64,000 nucleotides of DNA from Terrisporobacter mayombei. Lineage in GTDB: Bacteria > Bacillota > Clostridia > Peptostreptococcales > Peptostreptococcaceae. Below, one piece after another: positions 7,115 through 16,417 of this stretch. Positions within the stretch are counted from its first letter, which is position 1, and every line of letters begins with the position of its first letter. The position numbers were made by a program, and so were the translations under genes. The notes beneath the pieces are model-generated. The model was not told the DNA's origin. It did not search any database and saw only the letters and a list, made by a program, of their open reading frames with translations. The stretch covers positions 1 through 64,000 of the forward strand of contig NZ_JAHZMP010000003.1 in NCBI RefSeq assembly GCF_020748465.1. Reading direction: 5' to 3'.

Positions 7115-9592
7115 TTATATAAATAAGTTTAGATTTGATTCTTCTGTTGCTCCTAAATAAGATGCAACTCCTCCTATTTCTACACCATCAATAAATTCTT
7201 CTGCTTTTATACCCATAAGTTCCATACTCATGGAGCAAGCCACAACTTTTACACCCATATCCATCGCATTTTTTATTAATGTATCAATATCATCCACATT
7301 ATGCTTTTTCATAATTTGTTTTATCATTTTAGGTCCCATACCACCCATATTCATTTGCGATAAAGGTAGTTTATCTGTGTTCGATGGTAACATCATATCA
7401 AACATTTTCTCCATAGTATCTTTTGAAACAGATGGCTTATTTTTACTTTTTAAGATATTAAGACCCCAAAACGTGAAGAACATAGTTACTGGTTTTCCCA
7501 TAGATGCAGCTCCTGTTGCTATTATAAATGATGCAATTGCTTTATCTAAATCACCGCTAAATACTACCATTGTAGCTCCATCTTTTTCATTATTGCTTAA
7601 AGAGCAAGAAGGATTTACTTTTACATCCTTACTTCCTTTTTGTATATAAGCCACAAAAGCTTTTTTATTTTTGTCAAATTCAGATTTTAATAAAGTGTTT
7701 CCTGTTTTATCACACCATGAGTCAATATCTTTTGTAAAACCAGGATCACTTGCCTTAACTTCTAGTATTTGATTTTCTTCCATTTTATTAATTTCTTCAA
7801 ATACTCTTCTTATTGGACCAGGGCATTGAAGTCCACAAGCATCTAAAGTAACATGGGCATCCACATTTTCCTTATTAAAATCATTTTTATTCATTTCTTT
7901 TTCCCCATTATTCTTACTGATATTTTGATTATTTAAAGCTTTTTCTGCTTTTTTAACAGCTAAATAAGTTTTTATTCCACCATCAATATTTACACAATCA
8001 AAACCATTTTGAGATAATATTCTACAAGCAATATATCCTCTAAGTCCTACTTGGCATGTGACATAAATCATTTTATTCTTAGGTATTTCATTTAATCTAT
8101 GTCTTAAAACTGTTAAAGGTATATTAATAGAATTTTCTATTACTCCTGTAGCTAATTCAAATTCTTCTCTTGTATCTAAAATTATAGAATTATTATTGTC
8201 TAATTTATCAACTTCATACCATTGAATAACATTTACATTATTTTCAATTATATTTTCAGCATAATATCCTAGCATGTTTACAGGATCTTTTGCTGAATTG
8301 TATGGTGGAGCATAACATACTTCTACATCTTGCAAATCATATATAGTAAGATTACCTTTTATTGCAGTAGCTATTATATCAATTCTTTTTTCTACCCCAT
8401 TTATTCCCACACCTTGTGCTCCAAATATCTTTCCATCCTTAGGGTCAAAGGTCATTTTATATGAAATCGGAAAAGATCCAGGATAATATGATGCACTTGA
8501 TGATGGATGAATATGAATTACTTCATAATCAATTCCTAATTTTTTCAAAGTTTTTTCATTATTTCCCGTTGTAGCCACAGTATAATCAAAAACTCTTGCT
8601 ACAGATGAACCAATGCTACCTTTGTACTCTGATTTTTTACCACAAATATTATCTGCAACTATTCTACCTTGTCTATTTGCTGGCCATGCAAGAGGAATCA
8701 TCGTAGGTTTTTTATTTACAAAATCCATAATCTCCACTGCATCACCTAATGCATAAATATTATCATATGATGTTTTCATATGTTTATCAACTACTATAGC
8801 TCCACGTTGATTTAATTTGAGTCCACATTCTTTTGCAATAGTTGTTTCTGGTTTCACTCCTATAGATAGAATTATCATATCTGTATTTATTTCTTTTCCA
8901 CTAGCTAAAACTATCTTTTTGCCATTATTCTCAAAAGAATTTACACCATCTTTTAAAATAACTTGTATTCCTTTATCTACAATATGTTCATGAATTATGC
9001 TTGCCATTTCTATATCTAATGGTGCCATAACTTGTTCACTAGCCTCTACTAATGTAAGGTCTAATCCTAAGTCATGCAAGTTTTCTAGCATTTCAAGACC
9101 AATAAATCCTCCACCAACTACAGTTACATGCTTTGGTTTATTTTCATTTATAAAATTCTTGATTTTATCTGTATCTGGTATATTTCTCAAAATAAATAAA
9201 TTATCACAATCATTAATTCCTGAAATTGGAGGCTTAATAGGGCTCGCCCCTGGCGATAAAACTAAGTTATCATAATTTTCTACATAAGTTTCATTAGTTT
9301 TGTGATTTTTAACTGTTACTATTTTATTTTCCTTATCTATTTTAACAACTTCACTAAAATTTCTTATGTCTATATTAAACTTATCACTCATAGATTCTAC
9401 ACTTGTAACTATTAGCTTATCTCTTTCACTTATTGTTCCCCCAATATAATAGGGAAGTCCACAGTTTGCAAAAGAAATATATTCACCTTTTTCAAACATT
9501 ATAATATTTGCATTTTCATCTAATCTTCTAAGTCTAGCTGCTGTAGATGCACCACCTGCTACACCACCAACTATGATTACTTTCTTACTCAT
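7115..9592 (-). CDS. CoA-disulfide reductase / rhodanese / TusA / DsrE-like four-domain fusion
   Basis: An 825-residue flavoprotein with four sulfur-handling modules. Residues 1-320 are an FAD/NAD(P)H pyridine-nucleotide-disulfide oxidoreductase with GGVAGGAS near the start and the single redox Cys44 in FANCGLPYY, as in CoA-disulfide and persulfide reductases. Residues 325-440 are its dimerisation domain. A rhodanese domain (about 455-550) has Cys513 in TCQVGLRGY. A TusA domain (about 578-652) has CGLQCPGP with Cys586 and Cys590. A DsrE/DsrF-like domain (about 670-825) has Cys786. By family logic it moves sulfane sulfur between cysteines and reduces CoA or protein persulfides. The natural substrate is unknown. 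A possible Fnr-type palindrome lies 68 bases upstream. Confidence 0.93.
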   Translation of the reverse strand: MSKKVIIVGGVAGGASTAARLRRLDENANIIMFEKGEYISFANCGLPYYIGGTISERDKLIVTSVESMSDKFNIDIRNFSEVVKIDKENKIVTVKNHKTNETYVENYDNLVLSPGASPIKPPISGINDCDNLFILRNIPDTDKIKNFINENKPKHVTVVGGGFIGLEMLENLHDLGLDLTLVEASEQVMAPLDIEMASIIHEHIVDKGIQVILKDGVNSFENNGKKIVLASGKEINTDMIILSIGVKPETTIAKECGLKLNQRGAIVVDKHMKTSYDNIYALGDAVEIMDFVNKKPTMIPLAWPANRQGRIVADNICGKKSEYKGSIGSSVARVFDYTVATTGNNEKTLKKLGIDYEVIHIHPSSSASYYPGSFPISYKMTFDPKDGKIFGAQGVGINGVEKRIDIIATAIKGNLTIYDLQDVEVCYAPPYNSAKDPVNMLGYYAENIIENNVNVIQWYEVDKLDNNNSIILDTREEFELATGVIENSINIPLTVLRHRLNEIPKNKMIYVTCQVGLRGYIACRILSQNGFDCVNIDGGIKTYLAVKKAEKALNNQNISKNNGEKEMNKNDFNKENVDAHVTLDACGLQCPGPIRRVFEEINKMEENQILEVKASDPGFTKDIDSWCDKTGNTLLKSEFDKNKKAFVAYIQKGSKDVKVNPSCSLSNNEKDGATMVVFSGDLDKAIASFIIATGAASMGKPVTMFFTFWGLNILKSKNKPSVSKDTMEKMFDMMLPSNTDKLPLSQMNMGGMGPKMIKQIMKKHNVDDIDTLIKNAMDMGVKVVACSMSMELMGIKAEEFIDGVEIGGVASYLGATEESNLNLFI

Positions 9593-9659
9593 TATAAAAA
9601 CCCTCCTTTTTATAAATGCAACTTATACTTACAATATATAGGAAGAAGATTTTTTAGAC

Positions 9660-9674
9660 TGTAACATTGTCACA
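9660..9674. promoter_or_regulatory. Fnr/HcpR-like imperfect palindrome between two sulfur-transfer genes
   Basis: TGTAACATTGTCACA is a 15-base near-palindrome (TGTAAC / GTCACA, one mismatch). It lies 68 bases before the CoA-disulfide reductase start and 176 before the divergent rhodanese gene. Its half-sites resemble those of Crp/Fnr-family regulators, one of which is encoded at 16418. The assignment is inference, and the spacing is one base shorter than the standard Crp site. Confidence 0.35.
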
Positions 9675-9849
9675 TAAAACTAAAATTTTTTTATTTATTT
9701 TTTATATCATGAAGGTTGCAAGTAATAATAAATGGGTAATTATTTTGTATATAGATTTATATATACAATTAATATATTAATAAAATTGCGAAATAATAAA
9801 GAAATGTGACTATCTTTCTTATTTCATAATATTTAAAGGAGATTTTTCA

Positions 9850-10161
9850 ATGGAGATATACGAAGATATAAGTTCATCAGAGCTAAATAATATGATAAAT
9901 AATAAAGAAAAACTTATCTTACTTGATGTTAGAACAGAGGCAGAATATAATACAAGTCGCATTCCTAATGCTATAAACATTCCTATAAGTGATTTAGATT
10001 CACAAATAGATCACTTATTGCCTTATAAAGACGAAAAAATTATTATTTACTGTCGTTCTGGAAAAAGAAGTATTTATGCAGCCCATTTATTAGATGAATA
10101 TGGATTTAGTCATTTATACAATTTAACGCAAGGTATTATTGGTCATTTGAATTATTTATAA
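9850..10161 (+). CDS. Single-domain rhodanese-like sulfurtransferase
   Basis: A 103-residue protein made of one rhodanese domain. It has LLDVRTEAEYNTSRIPNAIN (the conserved DVR and HIPGA-like regions) and an active-site loop CRSGKRS with Cys68. Such small rhodaneses carry persulfide sulfur between partners. AAAGGAG lies nine bases before the ATG, and a perfect hairpin terminator follows. It is transcribed away from the multidomain CoA-disulfide reductase gene, which also carries a rhodanese domain, so the two may share a regulator and a pathway. That link is inference from position. Confidence 0.9.
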   Translation: MEIYEDISSSELNNMINNKEKLILLDVRTEAEYNTSRIPNAINIPISDLDSQIDHLLPYKDEKIIIYCRSGKRSIYAAHLLDEYGFSHLYNLTQGIIGHLNYL

Positions 10162-10201
10162 TAAAATACCCACATGAAATATTTCATGTGGGTATTTTAT
10201 T
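10162..10201 (+). terminator. Intrinsic terminator after the rhodanese gene
   Basis: AAAATACCCACATGAAAT pairs perfectly with ATTTCATGTGGGTATTTT, with T residues on both strands. Confidence 0.9.
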
Positions 10202-10337
10202 ATAAATTTCTTAAGTATTTCTTAATATTTATAAGATTTTTAATAGTATTTGAAATTTGTTATATAATAATTATAAGGTTACATATACTTTATTTGAAGT
10301 AATGAATTCAAATAATTAAACGAAAAGGAGAATTAAT

Positions 10338-10676
10338 ATGAGAAGAATATCTTTGTTTATTGTTATTAATGCAATATCTTTATTTATAATTTCAAATTTA
10401 ATGTCTAGTGTATATATAGGCTCTTTATCAGCTTTAATAATACTTACTATAATTTTTGGTTGCCTTAACTTGATAGTAAAACCTATTATACAATTTTTCT
10501 CATTGCCTATAACTATTTTAACCTTAGGGTTATTTTCATTAGTTATTAATGGTATAGTTTTATACTTAGCTTTCTCTATAGTACCAGGTGCAGAACTTAA
10601 TGGATTCTTAAATTCAATTTGGGCTGCCATACTATTATCTATAGCCAACGCTATATTTTATAATATTTTTGATTAA
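10338..10676 (+). CDS. Small four-helix membrane protein, YvlD / phage holin superfamily IV-like
   Basis: A 112-residue protein made almost entirely of four membrane helices. It has the family's conserved NLIVKPIIQFFSLPITILTLG stretch in the middle (residues about 44-64). Database labels call this group phage holin family because of a distant match, but chromosomal copies such as YvlD are membrane proteins of unknown function, often in envelope-stress settings. No phage gene is nearby. AAGGAG is well spaced from the ATG, and a terminator shared with phoU follows on the other side. Confidence 0.8.
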   Translation: MRRISLFIVINAISLFIISNLMSSVYIGSLSALIILTIIFGCLNLIVKPIIQFFSLPITILTLGLFSLVINGIVLYLAFSIVPGAELNGFLNSIWAAILLSIANAIFYNIFD

Positions 10677-10705
10677 TAACATTATTTAATGATGTTTTAT
10701 TGCAA

Positions 10706-10745
10706 TAAAAAATCTGTAAAGATATTTTCTTTACAGATTTTTTAA
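10706..10745. terminator. Convergent bidirectional terminator (YvlD-like / phoU)
   Basis: AAAAATCTGTAAAGA pairs with TCTTTACAGATTTTT. It serves the plus-strand gene ending at 10676 and the pst operon ending at 10747. Confidence 0.9.
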
Positions 10746-10746
10746 T

Positions 10747-11406
10747 TTAATCCAATTCAAGCATTTCGCCTTTAATAGAGTATATTATCATTTCACAAAT
10801 ATTTGTTACATGATCTCCTATTCTCTCTAAAAATCGACCAACTAGCAGTAATCTTACTGCTTGAGGTATGTTTCTTTCATCTCTTTTCATTGCAGATATA
10901 CAATCTATATATACTTCATTATATAAATCATCTATTATATCATCTTGTAAAGCAGTTTTGTGAGCTAGTTTTACATCACTATTTATAAAGGCTAATTTTG
11001 CACTTTTTAACATATCCATACTTACCCTTTTCATTTTGGGTATATCTATTAACTCTTCAACGTACTCGTCTTCACCTATTTTAATTGTTTCCATAGCAAT
11101 ATTAACAGCATAGTCACCAATTCTTTCAAGTTCAGTAGACATAGTACTAAGTGCATATATAGTTCTTAAGTCCTTCGCCATTGGTTGTCTAAGTGCAATC
11201 AATTCAATAATTTGCTCTCTTATATATCCTCTTAAATTATCTATATCATCATCTAAACCTATTATTTCTTTAGATTTTTCTATATTTTTTTCAACCATTG
11301 CATTTACAGCTTCTTCAACAATATTTTCACACCTATCCATCATTTCTATGGAAATTTCTTTTAAAGAATTTATACTTAAACCTAAGTTATTGTCATTTTT
11401 TTTCAT
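10747..11406 (-). CDS. phoU: Phosphate-specific transport system regulator PhoU
   Basis: A 219-residue all-helical cytoplasmic protein with the two repeated PhoU three-helix bundles. Metal-binding E/DxxxD motifs are visible in each half, for example LERIGDYAVNIAME and LERIGDHVTNICE. PhoU mediates repression of the phosphate regulon by the PstSCAB transporter when phosphate is plentiful. It is the last gene of the pst operon, 17 bases after pstB, with AAGGAG before its ATG. Confidence 0.95.
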   Translation of the reverse strand: MKKNDNNLGLSINSLKEISIEMMDRCENIVEEAVNAMVEKNIEKSKEIIGLDDDIDNLRGYIREQIIELIALRQPMAKDLRTIYALSTMSTELERIGDYAVNIAMETIKIGEDEYVEELIDIPKMKRVSMDMLKSAKLAFINSDVKLAHKTALQDDIIDDLYNEVYIDCISAMKRDERNIPQAVRLLLVGRFLERIGDHVTNICEMIIYSIKGEMLELD

Positions 11407-11423
11407 TTAAACACTCCTTATTT

Positions 11424-12182
11424 TTATCCAAATCTACCTGTAATATAGTCTTCCGTTCTTTGATCTTTAGGATTTGTAAATACTGTTTTCGTGTTATCAA
11501 ACTCCACTAAATCACCACTTAGAAAAAATGCTGTTTTATCAGAAATTCTTGCTGCTTGTTGCATATTGTGCGTTACTATTACCACTGTAAATTTTTCCTT
11601 CATTTCTTCTATAAGCTCTTCTATTTTTAATGTGGAAATAGGGTCTAGAGCTGAAGTTGGTTCATCCATAAGTATAACCTCAGGCTTAAGGGCAATAGTT
11701 CTAGCTATGCAAATACGTTGTTGTTGACCACCAGACAGTCCAAGAGCTGAAGATTTAAGTCTATCTTTAACTTCATCCCAAATAGCCGCACCTTTTAAAC
11801 TTTCTTCAACAATTTTATCCAGTTGTTTTTTATCTTTTATACCCTGTACCCTTGGACCATACGCTACATTATCATAAATACTCATTGGAAATGGATTTGG
11901 TTTTTGAAATACCATACCCACCTTTGTCCTAAGCTCTATTACATCGTCATCTTTATAAATATCTACTCCATCTAACTTAATTTCTCCAGTTATTTTTACA
12001 TTATCAATAAGGTCGTTCATTCTATTTAAAGTTCTTAAAAATGTGGATTTTCCACATCCCGATGGACCAATTAAAGCAGTTACTTCGTTAGGTTCTATAT
12101 CTATATTTATATTTTTTAAAGCTTTATTATCACCATAAAATAATTCTAAATTTCTTACACTTATTTTAATATTTTGCGACAT
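11424..12182 (-). CDS. pstB: Phosphate ABC transporter ATP-binding protein
   Basis: The ATPase of the high-affinity phosphate importer, 252 residues. Walker [10 protein letters not shown] is at 39-47, the ABC signature LSGGQ at 149-153, Walker B with LMDEP at 171-175, and the switch His in VTHNM. Phosphate-type features include [12 protein letters not shown] after Walker A and [16 protein letters not shown] at the Q-loop. It follows pstA by 14 bases in the pst operon. A ribosome binding site precedes the ATG. Confidence 0.97.
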   Translation of the reverse strand: MSQNIKISVRNLELFYGDNKALKNINIDIEPNEVTALIGPSGCGKSTFLRTLNRMNDLIDNVKITGEIKLDGVDIYKDDDVIELRTKVGMVFQKPNPFPMSIYDNVAYGPRVQGIKDKKQLDKIVEESLKGAAIWDEVKDRLKSSALGLSGGQQQRICIARTIALKPEVILMDEPTSALDPISTLKIEELIEEMKEKFTVVIVTHNMQQAARISDKTAFFLSGDLVEFDNTKTVFTNPKDQRTEDYITGRFG

Positions 12183-12196
12183 TTTAACACCTCTCT

Positions 12197-13018
12197 TTAG
12201 TAATTAGCTTTATTAAATTTCTTGCTTATTAGTTTAGCAGTATAATTTAGAGCTAATATTATTACTATTAAAACTATTCCAACTGCACAAGCCTGATTTA
12301 TATCTCCATTTTCCTTAGTTACTAAATATGCTTGTACTGTTAAAGTTCTTGCACTATCAAATAATGAGTAAGGCATTTGTGCCACAGTCCCTGCCGTAAG
12401 CAATATAGCCGCAGATTCACCAATAACTCTACCCATGGCTAAAATTACGCCAGACAAAATACCTGGTATTGAACTTGGAATAATAATTTTATATAGAGTT
12501 TGAAACTTTGTTGCACCTAATCCTAAAGACGCTTCTCTATAACTGCCAGGTACAGTTTTTAAAGATTCTTCTGTAGTCCTAATTATAATAGGAAGAATTA
12601 TAATAGCCACGGTAAGTGACCCTGATAATATTGAATAAGAATAATTAAGAGCTACTACAAAAAATATGCCTCCAAATAATCCATAAACTATGGATGGTAT
12701 TCCTGATAAACTTTCTGTAGCAAATCTAATTATTTTAACTATCTTTCCTTGTTTTGCATATTCTTGCAGATATACTGCTGATAATATGCCAATAGGAGTT
12801 GCTATTAATATTGATAATAATACTACATATAATGTAGTTATAATCATTGGCTTAATTCCTCCACCATTAGATGAATAATTTCCAAATATAAAGGATGGAC
12901 TAATCAATTTTATACCATTTAAAAATATGAAACCTACTATTAATATAAGAACACTTATTGTAAATATTGCACACAAATATACTAAAGCATTCAATATGTT
13001 ATCTTTAGTTTTATTCAT
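12197..13018 (-). CDS. pstA: Phosphate ABC transporter permease PstA
   Basis: A 273-residue inner-membrane permease with six helices. It has the binding-protein-dependent transport EAA loop ([20 protein letters not shown]) that contacts PstB. Other typical stretches are [12 protein letters not shown] and [15 protein letters not shown]. It forms the phosphate channel with PstC, whose stop lies one base before this start, so the two are probably translationally coupled. Confidence 0.96.
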   Translation of the reverse strand: MNKTKDNILNALVYLCAIFTISVLILIVGFIFLNGIKLISPSFIFGNYSSNGGGIKPMIITTLYVVLLSILIATPIGILSAVYLQEYAKQGKIVKIIRFATESLSGIPSIVYGLFGGIFFVVALNYSYSILSGSLTVAIIILPIIIRTTEESLKTVPGSYREASLGLGATKFQTLYKIIIPSSIPGILSGVILAMGRVIGESAAILLTAGTVAQMPYSLFDSARTLTVQAYLVTKENGDINQACAVGIVLIVIILALNYTAKLISKKFNKANY

Positions 13019-13019
13019 A

Positions 13020-13922
13020 TTATTCTTCCTCCTTATTAGAAATCATACTTAGTATTAGGTTAAGTATAATAATAAATATAAATAACACAATTCCTGTTGC
13101 AAACAACATTTCTTGATGTGTTCCAAAGGCGTATCCCATTTCTAAAACAATATTTGTAGTAAGAGGTCTTACGCTATCCATTAATGAACTTGGAATTGCT
13201 GGTGAATTTCCTGCTACTAGTATAACTGCCATAGTTTCACCAATGGCGCGCCCTACTCCAAGTACTACAGCTGCTAAAATTCCTGATTTTGCTGCTGGAA
13301 GAACTATATTAAAAGTAGTTTGTGTTTTTGATGCTCCAAGCGCCAAAGATGCTTCTTTATATGATTTAGGTACAGCCCTTATTGCTGTTTCTGACACAGT
13401 AATTATAGTTGGCAACATCATTACTGCTAAAACAATAATTACCGCTAGTAAGCTTTGACCTTTTGGTAAATTAAATATTTTTTGTATTTTAGGAACTAGA
13501 AATGCTAAACCAAATATTCCATATAATACTGATGGAATTCCTGCCAATAACTCTACAGCTGGTAAAATTATTTTACTCAAGGATTTTGGGGCAACTTCTA
13601 CGATAAATGTTGCAGTTAAAATACCTACAGGAACACCAATAATTAAAGAACCTAAGGTTGCATATACTGAGGCTAATATCATAGGTAATATACCAAATTT
13701 ATCTGCAGATGGTACCCATTCAGTTCCTAGTAAAAAATCAATAAAAGAATATCCTTTAGATATAAATGGTATGGAACCTTTATAGAAAACAAATCCTATT
13801 ATAAGTAATAAACTTATTACAGAAATAAATGCACTTAGTAAAAATATCTTTGATGTAATACTCTCTATTAAATATTTATTTTTATTTGAATTATTTTTCA
13901 CTCGATTAATATTTTCGTTCAT
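13020..13922 (-). CDS. pstC: Phosphate ABC transporter permease PstC
   Basis: A 300-residue six-helix permease. A basic Asn/Lys-rich cytoplasmic N-terminus of about 20 residues precedes the first helix. The EAA loop reads YKEASLALGASKTQTTFNI, and ELLAGIPSVLYGIFG and GRAIGETMAVILVAG match the PstC/PstA family. It pairs with PstA. AAGGAG precedes the ATG. A strong hairpin separates it from pstS. Confidence 0.96.
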   Translation of the reverse strand: MNENINRVKNNSNKNKYLIESITSKIFLLSAFISVISLLLIIGFVFYKGSIPFISKGYSFIDFLLGTEWVPSADKFGILPMILASVYATLGSLIIGVPVGILTATFIVEVAPKSLSKIILPAVELLAGIPSVLYGIFGLAFLVPKIQKIFNLPKGQSLLAVIIVLAVMMLPTIITVSETAIRAVPKSYKEASLALGASKTQTTFNIVLPAAKSGILAAVVLGVGRAIGETMAVILVAGNSPAIPSSLMDSVRPLTTNIVLEMGYAFGTHQEMLFATGIVLFIFIIILNLILSMISNKEEE

Positions 13923-13943
13923 AAGTTTCTCCTTAGATGTATA

Positions 13944-13974
13944 AAATCCTCCTTAGATTAATAAAGGAGGATTT
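13944..13974 (-). terminator. Hairpin between pstS and pstC
   Basis: AAATCCTCCTT and AAGGAGGATTT form an 11-bp stem with a nine-base loop, with only a short T stretch after it. In this position it is more likely to be a leaky terminator or an mRNA-end stabiliser that lets pstS transcript exceed the rest than a full stop. That role is inference. Confidence 0.65.
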
Positions 13975-13984
13975 ATTGAGCATA

Positions 13985-14824
13985 TTATTTTATTCTTATT
14001 AATCCATTTTCTTCTACAATTTTTTGTCCTTCTTCACTTAAGATAAAATCTATTAATTTATTTCCATTATCTTTTAAATTTTCTTCTTTATATATTAATA
14101 AAAATGGTCTTGATATTTTATAAGATTTATTTTTTACATTTTCTGCCTTTGGTACTATTTTATCGATGTTTATAGCATTTATTTTATCGTCTACATATTC
14201 AAAAGATATAAATCCAATAGCATTTTCATTACCAGCTACTGTTGATTTTATATTTCCTGATCCATCACCTATTTGTGCGTTTTTAGTAAGTTCTTCTGAT
14301 GTATATCCTACTATTTCTTGAAAAGCATCTCTAGTTCCAGAACCATCTTCTCTTGAAACAACAACTATCTCACTATCTTTTCCACCTAATTCTTTCCAAT
14401 TTTTAATTTTGCCAGTATAAATATCTTTTACTTGTGACATTGTAAGGGATTTTACATTGTTAGCTTTATTTGTGATTATAGCTATTCCATCGTAAGCAAT
14501 CTCAACTTCTGTAAGACCTTCTGCTTTTTCTTGATCTTTCAAGTCACGAGATGACATACCGATTTGAACCGTTCCATTTATTGCATCTTTTATTCCTGCC
14601 GAAGAACCTAATTGATTTATTTCAACTTTCATTCCCGAATTAGCTTCTTGAAATTTTTCTGCTTCTTTTTCCATAAGAGGTCCCACGGATGTTGAACCTG
14701 ACACAGTTATACTACTAGTACTAGAATTAGTACTTTTATTACTTTCACTTTTTCTACAAGCTGTAAACATAAGCATTGTTGTTAAGCAGAAAAACAATGT
14801 AATTAATCTTGTTTTTTTTGACAT
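13985..14824 (-). CDS. pstS: Phosphate-binding lipoprotein PstS
   Basis: The extracellular receptor of the phosphate importer, 279 residues. A lipoprotein signal peptide ends in a lipobox (MFTAC, lipidated Cys23), followed by a Ser/Asn-rich tether. The phosphate-binding loops are visible: SGSTSVGPL near residue 45, the IGMSSRDLK segment, and SREDGSGTRDAF near 160. It is the first gene of pstSCAB-phoU. GGAGGT lies seven bases before the ATG. I did not find a convincing Pho box in the short upstream region. Confidence 0.95.
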   Translation of the reverse strand: MSKKTRLITLFFCLTTMLMFTACRKSESNKSTNSSTSSITVSGSTSVGPLMEKEAEKFQEANSGMKVEINQLGSSAGIKDAINGTVQIGMSSRDLKDQEKAEGLTEVEIAYDGIAIITNKANNVKSLTMSQVKDIYTGKIKNWKELGGKDSEIVVVSREDGSGTRDAFQEIVGYTSEELTKNAQIGDGSGNIKSTVAGNENAIGFISFEYVDDKINAINIDKIVPKAENVKNKSYKISRPFLLIYKEENLKDNGNKLIDFILSEEGQKIVEENGLIRIK

Positions 14825-14937
14825 ATGTCATACCTCCATTATTATGTAATAAATATTTTATCATTTTAAATTACCATTAGTATAACCATGTAAAAAGATT
14901 AATATTTAAAAAGTAAAAATCAACTTTATTCAAAAAA

Positions 14938-14966
14938 ATAAGACCTCCCTCGATGTCTTATTGTAT
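14938..14966 (-). terminator. Intrinsic terminator overlapping the end of the RelA/SpoT-domain gene
   Basis: AATAAGAC pairs with GTCTTATT around a ten-base loop and runs into seven T residues on the minus strand. The upstream arm contains the gene's stop codon. Confidence 0.75.
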
Positions 14967-15821
14967 TTTTAATATATCATCAATTTCATCAATTAAATTT
15001 TTCTTATCAATATCAGAAATGGACTCTTTATCATAAATCTTTTCTTTAATGCCTTCTATTTTCTTGTCTTTTTCATTTATTTTTTCTTTGAATTTGTTTT
15101 CTACTTCTTGTATACTTTGACTTAGTCTATTTATTAAGGATGCCATTTCGTCAGAACTTCCCGCTATTCTATTTAGTAACATTAAATTTTGTCCTAAAAG
15201 TTCTGGAATATCTTCATGAGAATATCTAAGTTGATGGTCTATTTCTCCATAACCTTCTTCAAATATAGTTCTAACTTGAACTTCAGTAATAAGTTTTTTA
15301 TTAGTTGGATAAGATTCTATTAAGTAATGAACTGATCTGTATCCTGACGGTCTTGAGCAAACAGCTATTCCCTGTTCATCAAATTTTCTAGTGTCATCTC
15401 CTTCTCTTACATTTGCTACTATCTCCATTACATCCCACATATTAGTTATAAAATTATTTATTTCTTCCCAGTCTTCTTTAAATATATGTATTACTCTTAT
15501 TCCAAGCAAATCTGTTATTTCATCTTTGTAATTTTCTGCTGTAAAATTAAATTCTTGCCCATATTTAGCTCTTCTCTCAGGCGTTTTTCTAATAACTTTT
15601 TCTATTAAATGGCTTACATTTTTTACCCTAGTTTTTACTGAGTGAACCTTGGGCTGCGCTCTAAGTATATTAGCAATTAAATCAGCCTGTGTTTCGTAAC
15701 TTTTTTTAGAATCAATAAAATCATCATGTATTTCTTTTAAATCTTCCCAACTTATATTTTCTTTTTTAAGCTCTTCCTCATCTATTTTATACATATTAAA
15801 AAACTGTTCTTTATTTATCAT
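14958..15821 (-). CDS. RelA/SpoT-domain alarmone synthetase (GTP pyrophosphokinase family)
   Basis: A protein of 287 residues with one RelA/SpoT nucleotidyltransferase domain (about 50-215) and a charged coiled-coil tail (about 225-285). The synthetase motifs are present: DLLGIRVIHIF, SGYRSVHYLI, and TEVQVRTIFEEGYGEIDHQL. There is no HD hydrolase, TGS or ACT domain, so it belongs with the stand-alone synthetases that make ppGpp-type nucleotides. It is longer than RelP/RelQ because of the tail. The start is set at ATG 15821 because GGAGG lies five bases before it; an in-frame GTG at 15833 overlaps that site. Confidence 0.88.
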   Translation of the reverse strand: MINKEQFFNMYKIDEEELKKENISWEDLKEIHDDFIDSKKSYETQADLIANILRAQPKVHSVKTRVKNVSHLIEKVIRKTPERRAKYGQEFNFTAENYKDEITDLLGIRVIHIFKEDWEEINNFITNMWDVMEIVANVREGDDTRKFDEQGIAVCSRPSGYRSVHYLIESYPTNKKLITEVQVRTIFEEGYGEIDHQLRYSHEDIPELLGQNLMLLNRIAGSSDEMASLINRLSQSIQEVENKFKEKINEKDKKIEGIKEKIYDKESISDIDKKNLIDEIDDILKIQ

Positions 15822-15907
15822 TTTGTCCTCCACTAATTATATCTATTTTTATTTTACCTTATAATTATGCATATTTATATTTTTTTTAATCCTTACTATT
15901 ATATTCT

Positions 15908-15953
15908 TCATTCATATGTTGATAAATTAAGATATATAATGGTATAATTTGCT
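15908..15953 (+). promoter_or_regulatory. Sigma-A promoter left in front of a decayed gene
   Basis: TTGATA, 18 bases, then TATAAT lies just before the remains of a secreted-protein gene. The -10 ends only about five bases before an ATG, leaving no room for a ribosome binding site. This suggests that the leader was deleted. Confidence 0.5.
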
Positions 15954-16275
15954 ATGAAATCATAAAAAAATATTTAAATCATTAATTTTATCTATTATGA
16001 TAGCTTTTACTATGTCTATTGCTCCTAGTCTAAACACTTTCAATACTGAACATGTAAGCGTTATAGAGGCTGCTACAAAGGAGACTTTTTCAAATTTTAA
16101 AGTTAACTCAGTATATAGTTCATCTTCTTCGAAATATGCTTATGTTAATGGAGGATCTTCTACATCTAATATTTATCCTAAAACATCAAAAGAACATAAT
16201 ATGGAAGGTGCTATAAGAATAAAAGAATCTCAAGCAAAATCAAAAGGCTATGGAGCTTGTAAAAGGCGCTGAAGA
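15954..16275 (+). pseudogene. Decayed secreted protein with a C-terminal Cys-motif domain
   Basis: An open frame of about 103 codons reads KKIFKSLILSIMIAFTMSIA, a signal peptide, then a Ser-rich region. Its end, HNMEGAIRIKESQAKSKGYG then ACKRR, resembles the small C-terminal metal-binding module ending GYxxCxxC in many clostridial secreted proteins. Three faults are visible. The nearest ATG (15954) is out of frame and stops after three codons. There is no ribosome binding site. The last expected Cys is Arg (CGC where TGC would give CKRC). The open frame starting at the first in-frame ATG is 15997-16272. A terminator follows. The family match is from memory. Confidence 0.55.
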
Positions 16276-16291
16276 TAATACATCTATGAGG

Positions 16292-16318
16292 CATTATCAA
16301 TTTTGGTAATGTTTTTTT
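16292..16318 (+). terminator. Intrinsic terminator after the decayed secreted-protein gene
   Basis: CATTATCA pairs with TGGTAATG (one G-U pair) around a four-base loop, followed by seven T residues. Confidence 0.75.
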
Positions 16319-16417
16319 GTAACTTTATCACCGAATAAAAGTGTATAATATGATTAAATAACTCTAGACAAAGTTTTTGCTTAAAATAAATTATAAAAAT
16401 AAATTATTGGAGGAAAA

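Noticed and set aside
10338..10676. Prophage, suggested by a holin-like protein
   Set aside because: The protein belongs to the YvlD-like chromosomal group and no other phage gene, integrase or attachment repeat is nearby.
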